Assembly (NCBI GenBank): GCA_017524615.1
Contig: JAFXVJ010000034.1
Location: forward strand, 1 to 60,042
From: Clostridia bacterium
GTDB taxonomy: Bacteria; Bacillota; Clostridia; Christensenellales; Aristaeellaceae
Length of the DNA stretch: 60,042 nt
Reading direction: 5' to 3'
This document shows positions 16,175 through 24,684 of the stretch, piece by piece (positions within the stretch are counted from its first letter, which is position 1; every line of letters begins with the position of its first letter). A program made the position numbers and the translations under genes. The notes beneath the pieces are model-generated. The model saw only the letters and a list, made by a program, of their open reading frames with translations, was not told the origin of the DNA and made no database searches.

Positions 16175-18457
16175 ATGGAAATGACCGCGCATAAGCCGCA
16201 GGCGCCGCAGATGCTGCATGACGTGGCGGCCCGTATTCATGAGCTGAGGGAGATTTCCGGCTTTTCCATTGCCGAACTTGCCCGCCTGACCGACACCACC
16301 GAGGCGGACTGCGCCCGGTATGAGGCCGGCGCGGCGGAAATGCCCTTCTATTTCGTGCATAAGGCTGCTTTGGCCTTCGGCGTGGACATCGTGGATCTGA
16401 TCGAGGGCACCAGCCCCCGCCTGTCCTCCTACACCGTCACCCGCCACGGCCAGGGCGAACTGACCACAGACAACAAGGGCATTGAAATGCGAAACCTGGC
16501 GCCTTTCTTCCGCAAGCGCCTGGTGGAGCCCTACATGACCCGGTATTCCTACGATCCGGAATTGCAGGCCCGGCCCATCCAGACCAACACCCACTCCGGC
16601 CAGGAATTCGACTACATCATTTCCGGTGTTCTCAGGGTGCAGATCGGCGAGCACACCGAAACCCTGCGCCCCGGCGATTCCATCCTGCTGGATTCCTCCA
16701 CGCCTCACGGCATGATCGCCGCCGAGGGCGAGGACTGCGTGTTCATGGCCATCGTCATCCCCGGCGAGGAAACCGAAGCGCCCGCCGTGCACGAGCCTGC
16801 CGTTCCCGCGCCGGCCTCCGCCGCCACCATCGCCGATCGGTATATCGACACGCGGGTGGACGAAAAGGGCACCCCCACATATATCCATTATCACGATATC
16901 GACCACTTCAATTTCGCCTTCGACATCATGGATGAATTGGCCCGGGAGCATCCGGATCAGATGGCCCTGCTGCATCTGGATATCAATAAGCAGGAACGCC
17001 GCTTCACCTTTGAGGATCTGCGCCGCGCCTCCAACCGGGCGGCCAACTACTACAAATCCATCGGCTTCAAGCGGGGCGACCGGGTGATGCTGGTGCTGCG
17101 CCGCCAGTATCATTTCTGGATCACCATGCTGGCCATGGAGAAGCTGGGCGTGGTGGTGATCCCGGCCACGGACCAACTGCTGTGCAAGGATTATATTTAC
17201 CGCTTCCAGACCGGTGAAATCTGCGGCGCCATCGTGACCGCGCACGGCCAGGCCGCTTCGGAGATCGAAAAGGCGCTGCCGGAGTGCCCCGGCGTCAAAA
17301 CCCTGGTGTACTGCGGCGGCAGCCGGGAGGGCTGGCACGATTTCGACAGTGAATACACCCTGTACACTTCCCATTTTGACCGTCCCGCGGACGCCCCCGG
17401 CGGGGACGATCCCCTGCTCATGTTCTTCACCTCCGGCACCACCGGCTATCCCAAGCTGGTATGCCACAGCCACAAATATCCCCTGGGCCACTACATGACG
17501 GCCAAATTCTGGCATAATGTTATGCCCGGGCAATTGCACCTGACCATTTCCGATACCGGCTGGGCCAAGGCCTGCTGGGGCAAGATCTTCGGCCAGTGGC
17601 TGTGCGAAGCCGCCATTTTCGTTTACGATTTCGACCGCTTCCACGCGGAGGATATCCTGCCGCTGTTCAAGCAGTACAACATCAAAACCTTCTGTGCCCC
17701 GCCCACCATGTACCGCATGCTGATCAAAGAGGATCTGAGCAAATACGATCTCAGCTCCATCCGCCATGCCACCATCGCCGGGGAGGCCCTGAACCCCGAG
17801 GTGATGGTGAAGTTCAAGGAGGCCACCGGCCTGACCATCATGGAGGGATTTGGCCAGAGCGAAAGCGCCATCATTGTGGGCAACCTGACGGGCATGACGC
17901 CCAAACCCGGCTCCATGGGCAAGCCTGTGCCCCTGTACGATGTGGATATCGTGGACCATGACGGCAAGCCGGTGCCGGTGGGCGAAGTGGGCGAAATCGT
18001 CATCCGCACCGACAACGGCCCCCAGTGCGGTTTGCTGACCGGCTATTACGGCAGCGAGGACAAGAACGTCAACGGCAACTGGCATGACGGCCTGTACCAT
18101 ACCGGCGATACCGCCTGGAAGGATGAGGACGGGTACTTCTGGTATGTGGGCCGGGTGGACGACCTGATCAAATCCTCCGGCTATCGCATCGGACCGTTTG
18201 AGATCGAGTCCGTCATTATGGAACTGCCCTACGTGCTGGAATGCGGCGTCAGCGCCGCGCCTGATCCCATCCGCGGCCAGGTGGTCAAGGCCAGCATCGT
18301 GCTGGTGAAGGGCAAGGAAGGCACAGAGGAACTGAAAAAGGAAATCCAATCCTATGTCAAGCAGCGCACCGCGCCCTACAAGTATCCCCGCATCGTGGTA
18401 TTCCGGGACGAGCTGCCCAAAACCACCAGCGGCAAGATCCAGCGCGCGCTGCTGTAA
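16175..18457 (+). CDS. HTH-cupin-acyl-CoA synthetase fusion
   Basis: This 760-residue protein starts with an XRE-type helix-turn-helix (about residues 15-75, with IAELARLTDTTEADCARYE), then a cupin barrel (about 135-198; metal-site-like H140, E144 and H178). The rest (245-755) is an acyl-CoA synthetase with TSGTTGYPK (419-427), a GQSES motif (560-564), TGD (643-645) and catalytic lysine K754 in TTSGK. The enzyme part resembles medium/branched-chain acyl-CoA synthetases that form acyl-CoA from acid, ATP and CoA. The N-terminal pair is the usual layout of small-molecule-sensing regulators, so it may sense its substrate or regulate its own gene. It is controlled by a T-box and diverges from VOR, implying that its product feeds or drains a VOR acyl-CoA. 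AAGGAGG precedes the ATG at 16175. Confidence 0.85.
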   Translation: MEMTAHKPQAPQMLHDVAARIHELREISGFSIAELARLTDTTEADCARYEAGAAEMPFYFVHKAALAFGVDIVDLIEGTSPRLSSYTVTRHGQGELTTDNKGIEMRNLAPFFRKRLVEPYMTRYSYDPELQARPIQTNTHSGQEFDYIISGVLRVQIGEHTETLRPGDSILLDSSTPHGMIAAEGEDCVFMAIVIPGEETEAPAVHEPAVPAPASAATIADRYIDTRVDEKGTPTYIHYHDIDHFNFAFDIMDELAREHPDQMALLHLDINKQERRFTFEDLRRASNRAANYYKSIGFKRGDRVMLVLRRQYHFWITMLAMEKLGVVVIPATDQLLCKDYIYRFQTGEICGAIVTAHGQAASEIEKALPECPGVKTLVYCGGSREGWHDFDSEYTLYTSHFDRPADAPGGDDPLLMFFTSGTTGYPKLVCHSHKYPLGHYMTAKFWHNVMPGQLHLTISDTGWAKACWGKIFGQWLCEAAIFVYDFDRFHAEDILPLFKQYNIKTFCAPPTMYRMLIKEDLSKYDLSSIRHATIAGEALNPEVMVKFKEATGLTIMEGFGQSESAIIVGNLTGMTPKPGSMGKPVPLYDVDIVDHDGKPVPVGEVGEIVIRTDNGPQCGLLTGYYGSEDKNVNGNWHDGLYHTGDTAWKDEDGYFWYVGRVDDLIKSSGYRIGPFEIESVIMELPYVLECGVSAAPDPIRGQVVKASIVLVKGKEGTEELKKEIQSYVKQRTAPYKYPRIVVFRDELPKTTSGKIQRALL

Positions 18458-18551
18458 ACAGCCCGGGTGATAAGGCCGCCGTACTTTCATTTTCGCGCCA
18501 TTTTTAGATCAAAGGCAAATCTGTGGGCGTTTTTTGCCCTCGGACATCCGC

Positions 18552-18651
18552 TGGCCGGCTATGCAGGCCGGCCAAAGCGCCCGGGAAAAAGGGCGGGGAT
18601 TTCCCCAAATGAGCAAGCTCATTTTTGGGGAAATCCCCGTCCTTTTTGGCT
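18552..18651 (+). terminator. Double hairpin: GGCCGGC stem plus very long inverted repeat
   Basis: A perfect GGCCGGC / GCCGGCC hairpin (18554-18574 region) is followed by a long inverted repeat at about 18586-18650: AAAAAGGGCGGGGATTTCCCC on the left and its near-perfect complement on the right, with an AA loop between GAGC and GCTC. The arms end in runs of A and T, so it can terminate on both strands, serving the convergent acyl-CoA synthetase and the small gene ending at 18657. The arms are far longer than a normal terminator needs. Confidence 0.7.
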
Positions 18652-18656
18652 CTTTG

Positions 18657-19061
18657 TCAAATGTTGGGGCAAGCCGGATTCGCAGACCATAAAATGCGAG
18701 CGCGGAAGTTATGGAAATTCCGGAAGCCAAAGGCAATGCGTGTCAGGGCTATATGCCGCACGGCGCGGATTTCTTCCCGCATGGCGCGGGAGGGGATCAC
18801 AGGACGGAGCATTTCGAACGCGCCGGGCGGATCAGCCTGCCGGTGTTCTCCGGCGGGCACGGGCCGGATCATGCTGTCCGCGGGCAAACAGCCCTCTCCG
18901 GCATGCGGCGCCTGATCCGTTTGCGTCTGCCAGTGCGCGCCGCCCGAAAGGATGATCCTGTCTCCCGGCGCATACACCCGGTCCACGCACATGCTGGGTT
19001 TCCCGCTCATGGGCGCACTGCGCCGGCAACCGGTCATCGCCGGCCATGCCTGCATTTCCAT
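18657..19061 (-). CDS. Small hypothetical protein, possibly a truncated relic
   Basis: I do not recognise this protein of about 134 residues. It is translationally coupled to the GH88 gene: GAGAGG overlaps the GH88 stop codon and lies six bases before the ATG at 19061. The first two thirds (CVDRVYAPGDRIILSGG and following) look like an ordered beta-rich domain. The last 30 residues (FRNFHNFRARILW...) look random and run straight into the long hairpin. This suggests that an originally longer exported or carbohydrate-associated protein was cut short here. No signal peptide or membrane segment is visible. Confidence 0.5.
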   Translation of the reverse strand: MEMQAWPAMTGCRRSAPMSGKPSMCVDRVYAPGDRIILSGGAHWQTQTDQAPHAGEGCLPADSMIRPVPAGEHRQADPPGAFEMLRPVIPSRAMREEIRAVRHIALTRIAFGFRNFHNFRARILWSANPACPNI

Positions 19062-19071
19062 CATGATCCTC

Positions 19072-20181
19072 TCACAGCCACAGCATGGGATCGCAGCGGT
19101 TCATTTTGGCCAAAGCCTCGATGAAAAAGTAATCGCCGTAGGTGATGTTGGTGTGGCGGCCCGCCCCATCGTCATGATAGCTGGCGGTGCAATGGGTCAA
19201 CAGGCCCAGATGGGCATCCGACCAATCGCAGCAGTGATCCATGAGCCCGTCCACCAGCCGCAGCGCGGCGGCGCGGCAGCCGTCCTTTCCCGTGATCTCC
19301 GCCAATTCCATCAGCCCGCAGGCGGCGATGGCCCCGGCAATATTGTCAATGCGCTCCTCGGTGTCCGGCTGGCAGAAATCGCAGTCTGTCAGCCCGTCGG
19401 GCCGGATGTGCGCCATGAAGTTTTCAGCGATTTTTTCCGCCGCTTCCAGATACTCCGGCTTTTTCGCGTTCATGAACGCCAGGGTAAAGCCATACAGCCC
19501 CCAGGCCTGCCCCCGGCTCCATTGGCCGCCCAGGGCGTAGCCCTGCCCCGCGTGCTCCCGCACCCGCGCCCCGGTTTCGGGATCAAATTCCACGATGTGG
19601 CTCACCGAGCCGTCCGGCCGCAGGAACTCCCGCAGGGCCGTATGGGCGTGAATATCCGCCACGTGCGCAAAACGCGGGTCCTCCGTCTGGCGGGTGGCCC
19701 AATATAGCAGTGACAGATTCATCATACAGTCGATGATGGCATAGCCCGCCTGGCTGGGGTGGTTCCACGCCCGGATATAGCCCGCCGGGTTGAAGCGGCC
19801 CATCAGCAGGCTGGCGGCATGCAGGGTGTCCTGCCGGGCCTGCGCGTCGCCGGTCAGCTTATGATCCGCGCCGCAGGAGAGCAGATACATGAACCCCACG
19901 TCGTGATTGAGCTCGCAGAACACACGGAACTGGTCCGTCAGCATCGCCTGCGTGCGGCGCGCCTCCCCGAGAAAGAATGCATCCTGGGTTCTGGCATACA
20001 GCAGCCACATCAGCCCCGGCCAGAATCCCCCGGTCCACCAGCCGTTGCCGGCGTAAGGGGAAGGGATCCACGCGCCCCGTTCGCTTTTGTAGGGGATGAT
20101 TCCCTGGTCCGCCGCCAGATGCGCCGTGCGGCGGAATTTTTCCGCAGCCCGGTTCAGGGCATCCTCATAACGATTCGGCAA
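19072..20181 (-). CDS. Unsaturated glucuronyl hydrolase, glycoside hydrolase family 88
   Basis: This 369-residue cytoplasmic enzyme has the alpha6/alpha6 barrel of GH88, which removes unsaturated uronic acid from oligosaccharides left by polysaccharide lyases. The two catalytic aspartates are visible: D94 in NHDVGFMY and D151 in AIIDCMMNLSLLYWA, matching the pair known from Bacillus unsaturated glucuronyl hydrolase. NGWWTGGFWPGLMW is also typical. No ATG fits; a TTG at 20181 is seven bases after GAGGAGGTG, and this start overlaps the upstream gene by 17 bases. An ATG at 20256 would lie deep in the upstream gene and adds a cysteine/proline-rich tail. It is co-transcribed with the GH154-like gene. 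Confidence 0.88.
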   Translation of the reverse strand: MPNRYEDALNRAAEKFRRTAHLAADQGIIPYKSERGAWIPSPYAGNGWWTGGFWPGLMWLLYARTQDAFFLGEARRTQAMLTDQFRVFCELNHDVGFMYLLSCGADHKLTGDAQARQDTLHAASLLMGRFNPAGYIRAWNHPSQAGYAIIDCMMNLSLLYWATRQTEDPRFAHVADIHAHTALREFLRPDGSVSHIVEFDPETGARVREHAGQGYALGGQWSRGQAWGLYGFTLAFMNAKKPEYLEAAEKIAENFMAHIRPDGLTDCDFCQPDTEERIDNIAGAIAACGLMELAEITGKDGCRAAALRLVDGLMDHCCDWSDAHLGLLTHCTASYHDDGAGRHTNITYGDYFFIEALAKMNRCDPMLWL

Positions 20182-21976
20182 GCTGAAGCACCTCCTCAGG
20201 CACGGATTTGACGGGGCTGTCCCCGGCATCGGAAAACACGGCGCACACCAGCGCATGCTCTCCCGCCGGCAGATGCGCCCGGAGCATGGGCAGCAGCGTG
20301 CGGGGATACATGAGATTGGTATTGGGCTCGGGCCAAACCATTTCCGCTACGGCATACCCCCGGAGGGCAAAAATGGCGCTGGTGCCGTACGCGCCGCTGG
20401 CCTGAGCCGCCGTGCCTCCTTCCATATCAATATCAATGCGGGAAGCGATGCGGTCGCAGGGCCGTCCGCCCGCCCAGTCCCGGCGCACGGCGAAAGCCCC
20501 TTCGGCGATTTCAATGGGCGCGTCCGTGCGGATCACATGCTTTCGCACGTGCCACATGCCCAGGGGCGCGATGACGGTGTCGATTTCCACCCCCGCCATG
20601 GGCGACCAGGCGAAGCGCACCTCCCGTTCCGTCAGCGTAAAGCTTTCGCACCCGCTGCGGCCGTGCCACAGATCCTTGCCCTCCCGCTTCACCGCCAGCA
20701 TGGAATCAAAGGCGCCCTTGGCCAGGGTGGCGGCTTCCTTGACCACAGAAAAGGCGAATTGGGTGGAATAGGCGAATTTTTCGTATTTTTCGTCCTCGTG
20801 CATGTGTTCCCAGGCATGATTGCCGGCGGTATAGGCGATCACCTGCCGGTTTTCCCTGTCCCGGGTCAGAAGCAGGCGCACCTGCTCATCCAGGAAAACG
20901 GCGGGAGCGGCGAAGGGCCTTTCCTCCGCCTGCCAGAAAGGATGATCCCCGGGCAGCGCCAGGGCAAAGAACGTTTTCATGCCCCAATAGGGAGACCCCG
21001 GCGCGTTGTAGCCCTCCGCGGCGCACAGGTTGGGATAGCCGTAGCCCACCGTCAGCGCGCCGCCCCGGTCGAAAATGGGCATGCGCAGCCAGAAACGCAG
21101 ATTCCTGAGCAGAAGCCCCTTCATTTCGCCCCAGCCGATCCCTTCCGCCGTGACCCCGGCCAGGGCCATGGCGGAGAAAAAGCAGCTTTGGGCGAAGCGG
21201 TAGGTCAGGCTCCGGCCATAGGGCAGCCCCCGGCCCTCCCGGTCGAACCAGCAGGCGAAGCGGGGCGCGATAAGCCGCGCCCGCTCCCGGAAACGCCGGC
21301 AGCGTTCCGGGTCCCTGTCCGCCATGGCGGCGGCGTAAACAAGATTGTAAAAATGAAAACCCCAGAGCGTGTAATAGTCCCGTTTCGTGGGATAATCAAA
21401 ATACCAGCCGTCTCCGGCATAATGGCTTTCCATCATATCCAGGTCTTCCCGGAGGCGCGCTTCATTCACCGGGCGGCTCACCTTCAGAAAGCCGATGTTG
21501 ACCAGGATACGGAAAAACCGCCAGTTGTTTTGCGGCATATCGTAGCGGTTGATCTGATCCAGCCAGCGGTACAGGTGATCCCGCTGGGCAGGGGTCAGTT
21601 CCTCGTAAAATCTTTCGGGCAGGAAGCACAGCCCCGTGCCGATCACCGCCATTTCCACCATGCGCTGATCGGCGTCGGAGATGTCGCCCCAGTATTCCGC
21701 GTGTCCGGGATCGGTGCCGTGGATGATCCCCTCCCGCCACAGGGGCCAAAATTCCTCTGCCTCGGGGCAGCGGCCCATCATCATGGGCACCAGGGCCCAC
21801 AGCACCCGGGAAAAGCCCTCCATCCCCGCCACGTCCTCGGCGTAATGCGCGCTTCCCTCGCCCACGATCAGGCGGGCTTTGCCCGGCGTCAGGCAGGAAA
21901 CCAAGGGACGGATCATGTCCGCCGCCGCCCGGGCCAGGTCCTGTCGGGTCAGCAGGGGATTGCTTTGCACGTTCAT
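20165..21976 (-). CDS. DUF2264 protein, GH154-like (candidate beta-glucuronidase)
   Basis: This 603-residue protein has the DUF2264 layout: an N-terminal alpha/alpha barrel (VGEGSAHYAEDVAGMEGFSR near residue 38, PQNNWRFFRILVN near 148, DGWYFDYPTKRDYYTLWGFH near 190) and a C-terminal beta domain (about 410-600). DUF2264 corresponds to CAZy family GH154, whose characterised activity is beta-glucuronidase on plant arabinogalactan side chains, to my knowledge. No signal peptide is seen, so it probably works on imported oligosaccharides. It heads a minus-strand operon with GH88 and diverges from the ABC-transporter operon at 22552. Confidence 0.8.
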   Translation of the reverse strand: MNVQSNPLLTRQDLARAAADMIRPLVSCLTPGKARLIVGEGSAHYAEDVAGMEGFSRVLWALVPMMMGRCPEAEEFWPLWREGIIHGTDPGHAEYWGDISDADQRMVEMAVIGTGLCFLPERFYEELTPAQRDHLYRWLDQINRYDMPQNNWRFFRILVNIGFLKVSRPVNEARLREDLDMMESHYAGDGWYFDYPTKRDYYTLWGFHFYNLVYAAAMADRDPERCRRFRERARLIAPRFACWFDREGRGLPYGRSLTYRFAQSCFFSAMALAGVTAEGIGWGEMKGLLLRNLRFWLRMPIFDRGGALTVGYGYPNLCAAEGYNAPGSPYWGMKTFFALALPGDHPFWQAEERPFAAPAVFLDEQVRLLLTRDRENRQVIAYTAGNHAWEHMHEDEKYEKFAYSTQFAFSVVKEAATLAKGAFDSMLAVKREGKDLWHGRSGCESFTLTEREVRFAWSPMAGVEIDTVIAPLGMWHVRKHVIRTDAPIEIAEGAFAVRRDWAGGRPCDRIASRIDIDMEGGTAAQASGAYGTSAIFALRGYAVAEMVWPEPNTNLMYPRTLLPMLRAHLPAGEHALVCAVFSDAGDSPVKSVPEEVLQLAESL

Positions 21977-22114
21977 TGAGCTGATATCTCCTTTTCCGTC
22001 ACGGCAAACGCCGCGTCAAGGGCTGTGTCCGCCGTCAGACGCTGCAGCGGACAGGCCGCCGAAATGACGCCGCCCGTGAAGCCGGCCGCCGTCCGCTCGG
22101 GGCTCTCCCGATTT

Positions 22115-22142
22115 GTTATAATGAAAACACGGTATCATACAA
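22115..22142 (-). promoter_or_regulatory. Promoter of the GH154-like / GH88 operon
   Basis: On the minus strand TTGTAT (22142-22137), a 16-base spacer and TATAAC (22120-22115), about 140 bases before the GH154-like start. The rest of the intergenic stretch (21977-22551) holds the divergent promoter and an operator candidate but no gene. Confidence 0.5.
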
Positions 22143-22309
22143 TATAACGGCGCGGTTTCGGGCCTTATCCTTTGCTCTTTCCATAATGACACGAAATGCC
22201 GCTTTGAAACACGCAATGATTTTAGCATATGTTTTCTCCATGCGCAAGGAAAAACGGGGAATGCCATTCTGTATTTCTATGAAAGTTATCCAAAACCCAA
22301 AGAAAAACG

Positions 22310-22338
22310 TTGACAAGAATGCAAAATTATGATATGTT
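22310..22338 (+). promoter_or_regulatory. Promoter of the glycan ABC-transporter operon
   Basis: TTGACA (22310-22315), a 17-base spacer and TATGTT (22333-22338) on the plus strand. The 5' UTR before the solute-binding protein is about 210 bases and contains the palindrome at 22464-22477. Confidence 0.65.
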
Positions 22339-22463
22339 TGATTCAAGAAATGGGAATTATTTTTCTTTATTTTCCATTAAAAGAGCGCATTTCATGGAGG
22401 CATGCGGACGGTTCGTTCACAGCGTCAGTTCAGCGGCGCTGTCCGTTTTTTCCTGGAATCGCA

Positions 22464-22477
22464 TGAAACCGGTTTCG
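22464..22477. promoter_or_regulatory. LacI-family / cre-like palindrome
   Basis: TGAAACCGGTTTCG contains a perfect 12-base palindrome (GAAACCGGTTTC, 22465-22476) with the central CG of LacI-family operators and one end mismatch to the CcpA cre pattern. It sits in the transcribed leader, where a bound repressor would act as a roadblock. Confidence 0.45.
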
Positions 22478-22551
22478 TTCTTACACAGCGGGTCTATCGC
22501 TGTTGAGAAGGGCGCGGCGAAGCCGCCCCAATATTAAAGGAGGAAGACAAG

Positions 22552-24531
22552 ATGAAAAAATCCGTTGCTCTGCTGCTGGCGCTGATGATGCTGCTGGCCT
22601 GCATGCCCGCCGTACTGGCGGAAGAAGCGCCCACGGTGATCCGGATGGGCACCCACTGGGTGAATGAACTGGATCCCCACATGATCGACGAAACCACCGG
22701 CAACTACACCATCGGCGATGAAGAAGACCGCCTGATCCGCCTGGCCGCTGAGGACGCGGTGCGGGAAGCCTACAACGTTGAAATCCAGTATGTGCAGTAT
22801 GCCCAGGATACCCGGTCCGAGCTGGTGCTGAGCGTGCTGGCCGGCAACCCGGTGTGCGACCTTGCCCTGATGTGGAACGGCTCTGAAAACACCGTGCTGG
22901 CGCAGAACATCCTGCAGCCCCTGGACGACTATGTGGGCCTTTACGAAGGCGCGTCCTGGATGCTGCCTGACAAGGTGTACGGCCACAACTACTTCCTGAA
23001 CGCCAATCAGAGCTTCACCCAGTATTTCTCCCTGCTGGTCAACCTGACCATGCTGGAAAAAGTGGACGCCCTGAAGGATGCGGACGGCAACATCGTGTAT
23101 CCCACCGATCTGCTGGAAAAGGATCAGTGGACCTGGAGCACCTTCAAGGATTATCTGACCAAGATCGAAGCCTACTACGCCAACACCCCCGCCCCCGAAG
23201 GCGCGAAGGTGAGCACCGTGCAGGCTTATGAAACCGACCACCGCTATGCCACCCTGGCCGCCATGTATTCCAACGGCGGCGCCATCTACGGCGCCAAGGG
23301 CCTGCAGGTGAACAGCAAGGAAAGCATCGAGGCCGTGCAGTATATCCAGTCCCTGCGGGATGCCGGGGTCATGGTGGACTGCGGCACCTACGATGACGGC
23401 TATACCCCCCAGTGGTGCGAATCCGGCTACGACTTCGGCCGCGGCGCCACCGTGTTTGCCGAATGCCCCATCTGGCACATCAAGGGCCAGGTGGACAACT
23501 GCACCGCCCGCGGCGAATCCGTGGCGCTGATGCCCTGGCCCCGTCCCGACAACCTGGCCAAGGACAGCGAGGATTACCGTCAGGTCATTTCCGTGGGCGA
23601 CGTCTGGGGCGTGCTCAAGGGCATCGATCCTGAAAAGACCGAACTGGCCCTGAAGGTGTTCCGCACCTATTGGGAGACCTACTATGAGCTCAAAGCCGGC
23701 GTTGCCGACATGAGCGAATACAAGACCGCCATGGCTGAAACCGAAGCCATGAAATACGGCCTGGATATCTTCAATGAGAAGCTGGGCGACGGCATCCTGA
23801 ACGCCTTCATATTCAACTCCGAAAAGTGCGTGCCCAACGACTTTGCCAACCTGCTGGGCATGCGTGATCCCTGGGACCGCATCGTGGGCAAGGGCTTCTA
23901 CGGCGTGGAAGGCATGCCCGCCTATGAAGTGGCCATCGAAGCCAACATGAACAAGTTCACCGACACCATGGCCCAGATGGAAGCCATCCTGGGCAGCAAT
24001 GAAATCAACGACAACCAGGCGCCTTCCGTGAAGGCCGAAGGCTATCTGACCGTGGCTCTGGGCACCGATCTGAGCGATTATGACTGGTCCGTTCACTTCA
24101 CCGCCGAGGACGGCTTTGACGGTGTGCTGGATCCCGCTTCCGGCACCTTCGATGCGAGCGGTGTGGACGTGAACACCATCGGCGTCTACACCGTGAAGGG
24201 CATCTACGCCGATAAGGCGGGCAACGAAGGCAGCGCCAAGTTCGGCGTGCGCGTGTTCAACCCGGACAACACCACGCCGCCCACCCTGACCGTGAAGGAA
24301 GAACTGCCCCCCGTAGCCCTGGACGCTGACGCAGTGCTCATCGACTGGGCCGGACAATATGTGGACACCGCCGTGGACGCAGACGGCCTGGATCTGAAGG
24401 ATCTGGTGCTGGCCGACCTAACCCAGCTGGATACCACCACCCCCGGCGAATATCCCGTGGTCCTGACCGTTGAGGACTATGCCGGCAACAAAGCCTCCGT
24501 GGAAATCACGGTGAACGTGGTGGCGGAATGA
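22552..24531 (+). CDS. Carbohydrate ABC transporter solute-binding protein with C-terminal Ig-like domains
   Basis: This 659-residue exported protein has an N-terminal signal peptide; LLAC at residues 13-16 could be a lipobox, although a signal-peptidase I site (VLA-EE) is also possible. Residues 30-490 form a family 1 solute-binding domain (RMGTHWVNELDPH, GNPVCDLALMW, WTWSTFKDYL). The last 160 residues are two beta-sandwich domains of the DUF5011 / bacterial Ig-like type (GVYTVKGIYADKAGNEGSA and GEYPVVLTVEDYAGNKASV), probably spacers or glycan binders. It heads the operon and has AAAGGAGG upstream. A strong hairpin follows its stop, as is common after highly expressed binding-protein genes. 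Confidence 0.85.
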   Translation: MKKSVALLLALMMLLACMPAVLAEEAPTVIRMGTHWVNELDPHMIDETTGNYTIGDEEDRLIRLAAEDAVREAYNVEIQYVQYAQDTRSELVLSVLAGNPVCDLALMWNGSENTVLAQNILQPLDDYVGLYEGASWMLPDKVYGHNYFLNANQSFTQYFSLLVNLTMLEKVDALKDADGNIVYPTDLLEKDQWTWSTFKDYLTKIEAYYANTPAPEGAKVSTVQAYETDHRYATLAAMYSNGGAIYGAKGLQVNSKESIEAVQYIQSLRDAGVMVDCGTYDDGYTPQWCESGYDFGRGATVFAECPIWHIKGQVDNCTARGESVALMPWPRPDNLAKDSEDYRQVISVGDVWGVLKGIDPEKTELALKVFRTYWETYYELKAGVADMSEYKTAMAETEAMKYGLDIFNEKLGDGILNAFIFNSEKCVPNDFANLLGMRDPWDRIVGKGFYGVEGMPAYEVAIEANMNKFTDTMAQMEAILGSNEINDNQAPSVKAEGYLTVALGTDLSDYDWSVHFTAEDGFDGVLDPASGTFDASGVDVNTIGVYTVKGIYADKAGNEGSAKFGVRVFNPDNTTPPTLTVKEELPPVALDADAVLIDWAGQYVDTAVDADGLDLKDLVLADLTQLDTTTPGEYPVVLTVEDYAGNKASVEITVNVVAE

Positions 24532-24540
24532 TTTGATCTT

Positions 24541-24568
24541 GGGCGCGCCGTGATACGCGGCGCGTCCC
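24541..24568 (+). promoter_or_regulatory. Intercistronic stem-loop after the solute-binding protein gene
   Basis: GGGCGCGCCG (24541-24550) pairs with CGGCGCGTCCC (24558-24568) with one bulged T. There is no T-run, so it more likely protects the upstream mRNA end or gives partial termination. A second GC-rich hairpin follows near 24576-24612. Confidence 0.6.
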
Positions 24569-24684
24569 CCGCAGCGGCGGGCGTTGAGGGAATTTCCCGT
24601 TCGGCGTCCGCCGCCTTTCCTATTTATACTCCGTTTTCCCTGCAAACCGGTTCCGCGATAACCTCTCAAGAGGAGTGAACGCCC

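Noticed and set aside
15863-18490. An 875-codon minus-strand frame opposite the HTH-cupin-ligase gene
   Set aside because: It would run through the T-box leader and its terminator, and has only mirror-frame composition.
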